Below the pieces are notes generated by a model. The model ran no database searches. It was not told the DNA's origin and saw only the letters and a program-made list of their open reading frames with translations. Below are positions 1 through 6,618 of a stretch of DNA of 7,974 bases, one piece after another (the first letter of the stretch is position 1; the number at the start of each line of letters is the position of its first letter). A program made the position numbers and the translations under genes. Source of the DNA: Anaerolineaceae bacterium (lineage in GTDB: Bacteria; Chloroflexota; Anaerolineae; Anaerolineales; Anaerolineaceae); assembly GCA_003448875.1 (NCBI GenBank), contig DLXG01000199.1:1-7974 (forward strand), in the 5' to 3' direction.

Positions 1-126
1 CACGAAGAGATGACGCGGCACCTTACGGAATGCCGCCAGCAGGCGCGGCGAGCGCAGCCCGCGCCGCTCGATTTGCTCGCGCACCATTTCCTCACGTGCG
101 AGCGTGTAGTCCACATCCCCATTCAT
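1..126 (-). CDS. pcm: Protein-L-isoaspartate O-methyltransferase, N-terminal 42 residues (truncated by window edge)
   Basis: Reading the minus strand from an ATG at 126-124 gives an open frame that runs off the left edge. It begins MNGDVDYTLAREEMVREQ and continues with IERRGL, RSPRLLAAFRKVPRH and LFV. The pattern MVxxQIxxRGIxDxxVLxAxxxVPRHxFV is the characteristic N-terminal helix of Pcm enzymes. These use S-adenosylmethionine to methylate isoaspartyl residues in damaged cytosolic proteins and so start their repair. The family is about 210 residues long, so roughly four fifths lies outside the window, including the SAM-binding motifs. An in-frame TAA upstream makes ATG 126 the first possible ATG. 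The internal ATG at 87 (MVREQ) is an alternative start, as many family members begin close to there. No strong Shine-Dalgarno precedes ATG 126. The gene starts 40 bp after the membrane protein gene ends, suggesting co-transcription. Confidence 0.88.
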   Translation of the reverse strand, partial: MNGDVDYTLAREEMVREQIERRGLRSPRLLAAFRKVPRHLFV

Positions 127-166
127 AATCTTATTAAAACACGAAACAGGGTTTTATCCAACTTGT

Positions 167-2023
167 TTATCGGCGCTGATAAACCCGCCCGTAATCATCT
201 TTATAAATCAACTCCCAGCGCTCGGTGAAGGACGGTGATTCCAGATAGTCCGGGCAATCTTCCGGCTGATAAGTCCAGAAATTGGCGCAAAACGTGACAT
301 AATACTGCGGATCTCGCTGCGCCACCATGTTTTCCAACCCCAGCGGATAATGCAGTTTGGTCGGCTGATTGCTGAAATTTTCCCCATACACGTAATACAT
401 CAAGCCGTGTTCGATTTGTATCACCGAGTTGTGGATATTACGGCGGACATAGTCATACGCCGAGAAATACCCGTCCACTCCCACCGGCTCGCGGAACTGG
501 TCACGTAAGACGATGTCATTGCCCGGGTAGATTCTCAGCAAATCGCGGTTTTGCCAGAACAAGCCGCTTCCGATGATTGCAACAGCCAAAACTCCCGCCA
601 GCATTGTCCAGCGGCGGCTGTTCAGCCAGTCCAGCACCTTTTGAATAATCGGCTCACCCAGCACCACCAGCAGCACAAACAGGTAACTGAGCAGGGCCAC
701 TCCAAACCGCCAGCCGATTTGGGTGGGCTGCTGATTGCTGCCGTAAAAGGCGGTTTGCGGCGTAACCACAAACGAGAACAGCAGCACCAGTAAAGCCAGC
801 GCCTGGCCGGGCGAGGGCAGCCCCAGCCAGCGATTCAATTGGCGGCTTTTGATGGCCTTACCCCCCAGCCAGCCGAGCGCGGCCAACACCACCAGCCCCC
901 CCGTTACTCCCAGCACGAACAAAAACAACTTCGGCAGGTAATTGTAAAAGTAGGGATTGGTCAGATTATTCAGGATGCTCCACTCGTTGTATTCCCACAC
1001 CCCCGGCGGGAAGAGTGTATGAATCACGATCAGGTTGCGTGGAATCCACAGCGCCGATGGAACGGTAACCACTGCCGAAAAAACGATCAGCAGCAAAATG
1101 CGCCGGACACCCTCTCTCTGCCAGAGAGACTTGCCCCACCGGTAGAGAAGTGGCAGCCAGAGCGGAAGAACCGCATAGACCCCCACCGGCTTGATTGCCA
1201 GAATCAGCGAGGTGCAAAACGCCAGACCCGGCAGGTGATACACCGCAGGTTGTCCCCGTGAACCTATTGGGGCAAAAACCAGTGCGGCCAGCACCACCGC
1301 CGCTGTGAACAGGTCATTTTTGCCAATCACAAAAGCCTGATCCACCACAATCCACCACGGGTTGTTGGCAATCATCACCGACCCGCTCAGGAACATCACC
1401 AGCGTGAGAAAGGCGAGCAGTCCTCCCGGCAGGCGAGTGTACCGCCAGCCCAACGCCCAAATCGAAAGAAAAGCCAGCAAGGCAATCAGAGCATGGGCAC
1501 TGCCAAACAGGGTTTCGTCTTTCGTCAGCAGCAGACCGAAAGCCAGCAAGGACTCAAACCCGTTCGGGTATTCCCCAAAGGGGATAGATAGATCCCAGTA
1601 CGTGCCGCTTTTATACAGCTCGATGGCTTTGGGGAAGTGATACGCTCCCGCATCCCAGTGCAGCACATCGCTGATCGGCGAATACGGCCAGCGAATCAAC
1701 GGCAGCAGGATAACGAGGAAGAACACCAGCAGTGAGACAAGCCAGCCGGCCCAATTCAACCAGCCCGTTCCAGCAGGAACACTTCCGCGCTGCCGCAAAT
1801 CGGCCAGCAGTCCACCCTCGTCCCAGCGGAAGAAGAGCCGCAACGCCGCAATAAAGACCAGCCCGCCAAGCAGCAAGACCGGCAACAAGCGGAAAATGCC
1901 AAAAAAGGCGGTGAGTTGCGAGGTAAAGATTACTGCAAACAGGAAACTCACCAGCCAACCTAACAGGATGAATATCGCCGGGGAAATGTCACGAAATAGA
2001 GAGGATGCTTTGTCGGTTTTCAT
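167..2023 (-). CDS. Polytopic membrane protein resembling GT-C glycosyltransferases (putative)
   Basis: A 618-residue protein, if started at ATG 2023, with about ten or more hydrophobic segments and a hydrophilic C-terminal region from about residue 490. After the third hydrophobic segment (about 94-111), a loop carries SDVLHWDAGAYHFPKA (118-133). An acidic residue followed by YHxP in the first large outer loop is typical of GT-C-fold, PMT/ArnT-like enzymes, which transfer sugars from polyprenyl-phosphate donors on the outer face of the membrane. D119 and D124 are candidate catalytic or metal-binding acids. GKND (234-237) starts a later membrane segment, as in related proteins. The C-terminal part contains C579 and C590, which could form a disulfide if extracytoplasmic. 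A TTG at 2038 would add five residues, but the likely promoter starts transcription at about that point, so I prefer ATG 2023; no strong Shine-Dalgarno precedes either. Donor and acceptor are unknown, and it could be a transferase-like protein without activity. pcm follows 40 bp downstream. Confidence 0.72.
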   Translation of the reverse strand: MKTDKASSLFRDISPAIFILLGWLVSFLFAVIFTSQLTAFFGIFRLLPVLLLGGLVFIAALRLFFRWDEGGLLADLRQRGSVPAGTGWLNWAGWLVSLLVFFLVILLPLIRWPYSPISDVLHWDAGAYHFPKAIELYKSGTYWDLSIPFGEYPNGFESLLAFGLLLTKDETLFGSAHALIALLAFLSIWALGWRYTRLPGGLLAFLTLVMFLSGSVMIANNPWWIVVDQAFVIGKNDLFTAAVVLAALVFAPIGSRGQPAVYHLPGLAFCTSLILAIKPVGVYAVLPLWLPLLYRWGKSLWQREGVRRILLLIVFSAVVTVPSALWIPRNLIVIHTLFPPGVWEYNEWSILNNLTNPYFYNYLPKLFLFVLGVTGGLVVLAALGWLGGKAIKSRQLNRWLGLPSPGQALALLVLLFSFVVTPQTAFYGSNQQPTQIGWRFGVALLSYLFVLLVVLGEPIIQKVLDWLNSRRWTMLAGVLAVAIIGSGLFWQNRDLLRIYPGNDIVLRDQFREPVGVDGYFSAYDYVRRNIHNSVIQIEHGLMYYVYGENFSNQPTKLHYPLGLENMVAQRDPQYYVTFCANFWTYQPEDCPDYLESPSFTERWELIYKDDYGRVYQRR

Positions 2024-2040
2024 GGTGTTTATTGGCAAAC

Positions 2041-2069
2041 TTTATAACCGGTTTTGGAAAAAATCGCAA
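2041..2069 (-). promoter_or_regulatory. Candidate sigma70-type promoter for the GT-C-like membrane protein gene
   Basis: On the minus strand there is TTGCGA (2069-2064), a 17-base spacer rich in T and A, then TATAAA (2046-2041). These match the -35 and -10 consensus at four and five of six positions with ideal spacing. Transcription would begin around 2034-2036, leaving a leader of only about 10 nt before ATG 2023. That leader would exclude the TTG at 2038 as a start. The promoter sits in the 160-bp gap after the hydrolase gene, consistent with a separate transcription unit for the membrane protein and pcm. This is motif reading only. Confidence 0.42.
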
Positions 2070-2093
2070 TCCCTCTTGCCAAGCACGGTTGGT

Positions 2094-2119
2094 GGAATGA
2101 TGGAGATAAGGCGGAATGA
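2094..2119. repeat. Short direct repeat GGAATGA, 19-bp period
   Basis: GGAATGA occurs at 2094-2100 and 2113-2119 (TCATTCC on the minus strand), 19 bp apart, or just under two helical turns. The pair lies 25-50 bp upstream of the candidate -35 box at 2064-2069, where activator sites often sit. It may equally be chance in a low-complexity spacer. Confidence 0.25.
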
Positions 2120-2136
2120 CTTTGAGGGCTTAAATT

Positions 2137-2166
2137 TTTGAATTTTGGTCAAACTTGCCGGCCAGT
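2137..2166. promoter_or_regulatory. Two adjacent small palindromes (possible operator)
   Basis: TTTGA (2137-2141) and TCAAA (2149-2153) form an inverted repeat with a 7-base spacer. Immediately next to it, ACTTGCCGGCCAGT (2153-2166) is a 14-bp palindrome with one mismatched pair. Both lie in the spacer between the hydrolase stop (2184) and the candidate promoter at 2041-2069. They look more like protein-binding sites than a terminator: the second has no loop and neither is followed by a clear T-tract. No regulator family can be named. Confidence 0.22.
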
Positions 2167-2183
2167 CATAACATGCACCTTCT

Positions 2184-3272
2184 CTAATCAATCACATGAT
2201 GGAACAACCGATAGACCGCCACCGTAAATTTGAAAAACTCTCCGGCCAGTTTCCAGGGCGGAAGTTTACCCTTGGACGGGTCAAGGTGGCTGAATTGCAT
2301 TTCGGTGTAGTAGACACCGGCCCGCCCCGCCAGCGCTTCACACAATCGCTGCGACTCGCCCACCGGAATGACCTGATCGCCGCGGTCGTGCAGCAAGACG
2401 ATCAGCGGGGCATGCAGACCCTGCACATGACTTAGCGGCGAAATTGCCGAAAGCCGATCCCGCATCTCAACCGGCAAAGCGTGTAATGCCCTTTCAGCTT
2501 CCTCCGGGCCGCTGGCTTTGAGCAATGCCGCCACTTTTTGGCCTGCCTCGGAAAGGTCCATCCCCTCAACAGATTTTTGCCCATCCTCAAACACACTGCG
2601 GAGAAATTCGGCTTCTTTATCCTCCAGCAGAGCCGTCAGGGAGTGGACAAATACCTTGCGGGTCAGCGGATCAACCTTCCAGGGTTGCCTGCCATTACCG
2701 CTCGCCACAGAACCGCTGGCAATGTCACGGGCAAATGTCCACAACGAGGAATAAGGCGCATACGCGCTCACATAAGCGACGCGGCGGTTGATCAGCGGGT
2801 GTGCCGCTGCCATCAACGCAAACGACCCGCCCACACAGGTGCCTAACAGACCGCTGCGCGCGGAATCCACATAGGGTTGTTGAATGAACCAGTCATACGC
2901 CAGAGCGATGTTTTCAACATCGGCCGGGTCGAGCCGGAAATCACGCATGGCCGGCGACCAGTACAGCAGAGCGGCAAAACCCGCCCGCGCCAGCGCCATG
3001 CCCAAAACCGGCACCTGCGGGTGACTCACCTCAAAAGGCACTACGCCGAGGCAGACGACAATCCCCGCATGCACCCCCGCCGAACCAGGGCGATAGACCT
3101 CCCCTTCGGCGCTTCCATCCCGCGTTGGATACCGCACCCGCTCAATGATCGGTGTTTTGGTCACCCAGTCCACCGGCCGGGAGGGCAGCATGGGAAAAAC
3201 TTTGAGGAAGAAAATCATTGCTCTCCCCAAAGCGCGGAGGGAACGCCTCAGGCGGCGGACAATATCAGCCAT
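2184..3272 (-). CDS. Alpha/beta hydrolase, dienelactone-hydrolase-like, with cysteine nucleophile and a large cap insertion
   Basis: A 362-residue protein starting at ATG 3272. The nucleophile elbow is GTCVGG (144-149), so the nucleophile is Cys146 rather than the usual serine, as in dienelactone hydrolases. The likely acid is D299 in LLHDRGDQVIPVGES, and the likely histidine is H329 in QFSHLDP, completing a Cys-Asp-His triad. IVVCLGVVPFEVSH (71-84) is the strand and oxyanion-side loop. C146 and D299 are about 150 residues apart, against roughly 50 in classical dienelactone hydrolase, so residues about 180-275, mostly charged and helical-looking, probably form a cap. The N-terminus (1-30) is strongly basic and then hydrophobic, suggesting membrane association rather than a clear signal peptide. 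Substrate unknown. An AGGTGA Shine-Dalgarno lies 12 nt before the ATG. The gene follows the DUF1232 gene by 20 bp and is probably in its operon. Confidence 0.8.
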   Translation of the reverse strand: MADIVRRLRRSLRALGRAMIFFLKVFPMLPSRPVDWVTKTPIIERVRYPTRDGSAEGEVYRPGSAGVHAGIVVCLGVVPFEVSHPQVPVLGMALARAGFAALLYWSPAMRDFRLDPADVENIALAYDWFIQQPYVDSARSGLLGTCVGGSFALMAAAHPLINRRVAYVSAYAPYSSLWTFARDIASGSVASGNGRQPWKVDPLTRKVFVHSLTALLEDKEAEFLRSVFEDGQKSVEGMDLSEAGQKVAALLKASGPEEAERALHALPVEMRDRLSAISPLSHVQGLHAPLIVLLHDRGDQVIPVGESQRLCEALAGRAGVYYTEMQFSHLDPSKGKLPPWKLAGEFFKFTVAVYRLFHHVID

Positions 3273-3292
3273 GTTCTAACGAGTTCACCTGA

Positions 3293-3679
3293 TCAATCAT
3301 TGAGGGCACGCGCAATCCACCATACCATTATAGCCAGAATAGCCAGCCACACAACAATCACCAGAACGGCTCCCACCCGGCTGATGGGTTTACCCTGCTG
3401 TATCAGTTCCTCTGACTGCCGTCGGGCATCTGCCATCACCTCTTGCGGGATCATTCTCAAGGCCAACACAATCCCCAAAGGTGTAATGATCAAGTCATCT
3501 AGATAGCCAAGCACAGGCACAAAATCCGGAATGAGGTCTATGGGACTGAACGTGTGAGCCACCACCAGACCAAGAAATACCTTGGCATACCACGGAACCC
3601 GCGGGTCACGAGCAGCAATATATAACGCGTAAGCATCCCGCTTTAGCAGCCTCGCCCGGCTCTTCAATCTTTCAATCAT
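3293..3679 (-). CDS. DUF1232 (YkvA-like) small membrane protein
   Basis: A 128-residue protein with the DUF1232 signature across residues about 26-66, including SPIDLIPDFVPVLGYLDD (45-62), an almost perfect match to the family motif. The preceding segment YAKVFLGLVVAHTF is hydrophobic. Residues 102-125 form a strong C-terminal transmembrane helix, which gives this copy a membrane anchor in addition to the domain. The biochemical role of DUF1232 is not established. The start is ATG 3679, supported by TTGGAG ending 9 nt upstream. The gene lies 93 bp after the P-type ATPase gene and 20 bp before the hydrolase gene. Family assignment is firm; function is unknown. Confidence 0.9.
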   Translation of the reverse strand: MIERLKSRARLLKRDAYALYIAARDPRVPWYAKVFLGLVVAHTFSPIDLIPDFVPVLGYLDDLIITPLGIVLALRMIPQEVMADARRQSEELIQQGKPISRVGAVLVIVVWLAILAIMVWWIARALND

Positions 3680-3722
3680 ACAGCGTTACTCCAAGGTTTA
3701 AGTTCAATGGCTGCTCATTGTT

Positions 3723-3752
3723 CGTATACTGCCCTGGAGACCTTTTACCCAA
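3723..3752 (-). promoter_or_regulatory. Weak promoter-like pair upstream of the DUF1232 gene
   Basis: Minus-strand TTGGGT (3752-3747), an 18-base spacer and TATACG (3728-3723) lie in the 93-bp gap before the DUF1232 gene, with the -10 about 43 nt ahead of its ATG. Only half of the -35 positions match consensus, so this is a weak call. If real, it would start a DUF1232-hydrolase transcript independent of the ATPase gene. Confidence 0.22.
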
Positions 3753-3756
3753 CGGC

Positions 3757-3771
3757 CGGGAGATTTTCCCG
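3757..3771 (-). other. Small hairpin just after the P-type ATPase stop codon
   Basis: The minus strand reads CGGGA-AAATC-TCCCG, a perfect 5-bp GC-rich stem with a 5-base loop, starting one base past the ATPase TAA. No T-tract follows, so it does not meet the pattern of an intrinsic terminator. It could protect the 3' end of a processed transcript or be chance. Confidence 0.25.
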
Positions 3772-3772
3772 C

Positions 3773-6508
3773 TTACCGCAGCGCGCGCCGTCTCTGAACC
3801 GCCTTGTAAATCTCCATCACCACCAGCACCACGCTGGCCAGCGCAAAAAGGGTAAGCCACGTCTGCCACGGCAGCGATTGAAGGCGAAGCAGGTTTTGCA
3901 ACAGGGGAACCTCAGTTGCCGCAATATGCAGACCCATTGCCGCCAGCATACCAAAGCCAAGAACCGGGTTACGGCTCCACGGCACCTTAAAGGCCGACAC
4001 ATACTCCGAACGGCAATGCAGCACATAGTAAAACTGCATCACGACCAGAAGTGTGAGCAGCAAGCCGCGCGCCATCTCTACTTCGTAGCCGTTCATCATC
4101 ATATAAACCCATGCCCCACCGCACACGACTGCCATCGTTGTACCGCCTATGACAACCTGCTCAATCATCTTGCGATTGATGATCCCTTCACTGGGGTGAC
4201 GCGGTGGTTCTTTCATGACACCGGGTTCTCCGCCTTCAAACGCCAGTGCCACGTCCTGAATTCCGTTGGTGACCATGTTCAGCCACAAGATTTGAACAGC
4301 AATCAACGGCAGCGGCAACTGCATCAAGATCATCAACGCAATCAGCAGCAATTGGGCAAAACCGGTTGAAATCAGCAGCAGAGTTACCTTGCGCACATTG
4401 GCATAAGCAAAACGGCCTTCTTCAACACCAGCCACAATCGAAGCAAAATTATCATCGGTGACAATCATCGAGGCGGTATCTTTGGCAATGTCGGTACCGG
4501 AGCCCATCGCTACCCCGATATTGGCTTTCTTCAGCGCCGGCGCATCGTTGACTCCGTCACCGGTCACTGCCACAAACTCACCCAGCCGGATGAGGGCATC
4601 CACAATTTGCAGTTTTTGATCGGGGGTGACCCGGGCAAACACCGTCTTATGTTTGATACCTTCGTAAAATTCCGGGATTTCGGGAGAGCCAATTTCGGCC
4701 AGTTCTTTACCCGTAATCACATCTGCCGCTGTTTCGGCAATGCCCAGTTCGCGGGCAATCGCCAGCGCCGTGGCCGGGTGGTCACCCGTGATCATCACCA
4801 CTTTGATGCCGGCCGATTGTGCCGTTTGCACCGCCTCTTTGACCTCCGGGCGTAACGGGTCAATGAAGCCCAACAGTCCTAACAAGGTCAATGCGGCATT
4901 TTCTCCGTTTTCCAGCGCTTGCAAATCCCCTTCCCCAGCGGCCAGCGCCAGCACCCGGAAGCCATTTTCAGCCTTTTGCTGGGCAAGGTGCAAAATTTTC
5001 TCCCGATCCAGTTCCACTTCACCCTGCGCGGTCATCATGCGGCTGCAGAAATGCAGCACCGTTTCAACCGCCCCTTTTACGGCGAGGCGTGCCTTGCCAT
5101 CCTGTTCGTACACCACCGCAGCGTAGCGTTTGTCCGATTCAAAAGGTGCTTCGGCAAGGATGCGCGTCTGACGGCGCAGGTTAGCCGGGTCAAGGCCTAC
5201 TTTATAGCCCAAGGCCAGCAAAGCCACGTCCATAGCATCACCGGTATGGTGCCACCTGCCGTCTTCTCTTTCCAGCGTGGCTTCGTTACAGAGTGCACTT
5301 TCGCGGGCAATGCTCAACACTCGTTCCAGCAACTCGGCCGGCAGGTCTGCGCCGCTCTCGGCCAGTCTGACTTCGCCTTCATCGTTGTATCCCTGCCCGC
5401 TGATTTCGATAAGCGTGCCTTCTGGCAGCAGGATTTGTTTAACCGTTTGCTGATTGACGGTCAGTGTGCCGGTTTTATCGCTGGCTATCAAGGTGCAGGA
5501 TCCCAGACTTTCTACCGCCGTCAGTCTGCGTACAATTACATGCCGCTTAGCCATCCGGCTGGTAGCCAGAGAAAGAGCAACTGTCATGGCTACCGGTAAA
5601 CCTTCCGGGATGGAGGCAACAGCCAGAGCAATTACAAAAAGTAAAACCTCGTTAATGGTATCGCCGCGCACCAGCTGAATCAGCCCCAGCACTGCAGAAA
5701 AGCCCAGAATGATAAAACCGATCTGATGAGAAAACTTCTCCATGCGGATGACCAGCGGCGGTTTTGCCCCTTCTTCTTCGCTGATGGTTTTGGCAATTTT
5801 ACCCACCTCGGTGTACGGGCCGGTGGCCACCACAATCCCCACCCCCCGTCCCGAGAGGACGGTTGAACCGGCATACGCCATGTTGCTGCGGTCGCTGATG
5901 GGTATATCGGCTGATAGGATTTTTTCAGTCTTTTCCACTGGCAGCGACTCGCCGGTCAGGAAGGATTCATCAATCCGCAAATTATTGACCTGAATCAGGC
6001 GCACATCGGCGGCCACCTTGTCACCCGATTCGATCAAAAGAATATCACCGGGCACAATCTCCTCGGCGGGAACGGTGAGAATACGCCCCATGCGCCGCAC
6101 CCGGGCTTTGATCTTGAGCAGCACCTGCAAGGCATGAGCGCTTTGTTCGGCTCGCCACTCCTGAATCGTGCCAATAACTGCATTCAGCAATATGACGGCA
6201 AAGATGAACACGGCATCCTTGTAATCCTGCATCAGCAGCGCCACAATGCCCGCAATCAGCAGGATATAAATCAACGGACTGGCAAACTGGTGCAGGAATA
6301 CCTGAATGAGCGTGGGTGGTTCTTTGGCGGGCAGGGTGTTCCTGCCAAACTCGCGCAGCCGTTCGGCCACCTGCTCCTCGCTCAGCCCGTCCGGCAGGCT
6401 TTGGAGTTTGCGGTAGACCACTTCCAGTGGCTCGGCGTGCCAGTCAATCACCTTCTTACCGCCCTCGGTAAATTCAATTCGGTTAATATCTAAATCTTCA
6501 GGTCGCAT
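3773..6508 (-). CDS. P-type cation-transporting ATPase, P2-like, ion specificity unclear
   Basis: A complete 911-residue ATPase. In order: N-terminal cation-ATPase domain (about 20-90), M1-M2 (about 70-116), actuator domain with TGES (185-188), M3-M4 with PEGLP (301-305), phosphorylation motif SDKTGTLT with D344, nucleotide-binding KGA (478-480), TGDH (574-577), hinge TGDGVND (649-655) and M5-M10 (about 705-902). It would couple ATP hydrolysis to cation movement across the cytoplasmic membrane. The overall fold and PEGLP are of the SERCA/PMR1 type. By ungapped alignment through M5-M6, however, SERCA N768, E771 and D800 correspond to G716, Q719 and N748, while E309, N796 and T799 are kept as E302, N744 and T747. 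The M8 position aligned with E908 is Q825. Ca2+ is therefore not a safe assignment. AGGAG sits 9 nt upstream of ATG 6508. It follows the AAA+ gene by 110 bp; no terminator is visible between them. Confidence 0.93.
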   Translation of the reverse strand: MRPEDLDINRIEFTEGGKKVIDWHAEPLEVVYRKLQSLPDGLSEEQVAERLREFGRNTLPAKEPPTLIQVFLHQFASPLIYILLIAGIVALLMQDYKDAVFIFAVILLNAVIGTIQEWRAEQSAHALQVLLKIKARVRRMGRILTVPAEEIVPGDILLIESGDKVAADVRLIQVNNLRIDESFLTGESLPVEKTEKILSADIPISDRSNMAYAGSTVLSGRGVGIVVATGPYTEVGKIAKTISEEEGAKPPLVIRMEKFSHQIGFIILGFSAVLGLIQLVRGDTINEVLLFVIALAVASIPEGLPVAMTVALSLATSRMAKRHVIVRRLTAVESLGSCTLIASDKTGTLTVNQQTVKQILLPEGTLIEISGQGYNDEGEVRLAESGADLPAELLERVLSIARESALCNEATLEREDGRWHHTGDAMDVALLALGYKVGLDPANLRRQTRILAEAPFESDKRYAAVVYEQDGKARLAVKGAVETVLHFCSRMMTAQGEVELDREKILHLAQQKAENGFRVLALAAGEGDLQALENGENAALTLLGLLGFIDPLRPEVKEAVQTAQSAGIKVVMITGDHPATALAIARELGIAETAADVITGKELAEIGSPEIPEFYEGIKHKTVFARVTPDQKLQIVDALIRLGEFVAVTGDGVNDAPALKKANIGVAMGSGTDIAKDTASMIVTDDNFASIVAGVEEGRFAYANVRKVTLLLISTGFAQLLLIALMILMQLPLPLIAVQILWLNMVTNGIQDVALAFEGGEPGVMKEPPRHPSEGIINRKMIEQVVIGGTTMAVVCGGAWVYMMMNGYEVEMARGLLLTLLVVMQFYYVLHCRSEYVSAFKVPWSRNPVLGFGMLAAMGLHIAATEVPLLQNLLRLQSLPWQTWLTLFALASVVLVVMEIYKAVQRRRALR

Positions 6509-6554
6509 GGTTATTTTCTCCTCTCCATGGATCTATGCTTCCCCCCTGTTTGAG

Positions 6555-6576
6555 TACGGCCTGAACGGTTACGGCC
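6555..6576. repeat. Direct repeat TACGGCC, 15-bp period, upstream of the P-type ATPase gene
   Basis: TACGGCC occurs at 6555-6561 and again at 6570-6576 in the 110-bp gap before the ATPase gene, 47-68 bp ahead of its ATG. The spacing of 15 bp is not an integral number of helical turns, so two copies on one face are unlikely. I find no convincing -35/-10 pair in this gap. Possible regulatory site, weakly supported. Confidence 0.2.
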
Positions 6577-6618
6577 AGCTTTACAACAACTACTACTTGG
6601 AAATAATTGTACCAGAAT

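Noticed and set aside
137..156. AAAAC...GTTTT inverted repeat between the membrane protein gene and pcm as a terminator
   Set aside because: Only a 5-bp A/T-rich stem with a 10-base loop and no T-tract. It would be too unstable, and the genes are probably co-transcribed.
10..228. 72-codon plus-strand frame at the left edge
   Set aside because: Overlaps the well-matched pcm N-terminus on the minus strand and the end of the membrane protein gene. No domain is visible.
3707..4369. 220-codon open frame on the plus strand opposite the P-type ATPase gene
   Set aside because: Rich in His and Gln with no recognisable domain. It mirrors codon bias of the ATPase gene, and the minus-strand product has all P-type motifs.
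4919..5599. 226-codon open frame on the plus strand opposite the P-type ATPase gene
   Set aside because: No family features, and the antisense of the clearly coding nucleotide-binding domain. An overlap of this size with a conserved gene is not credible without other support.
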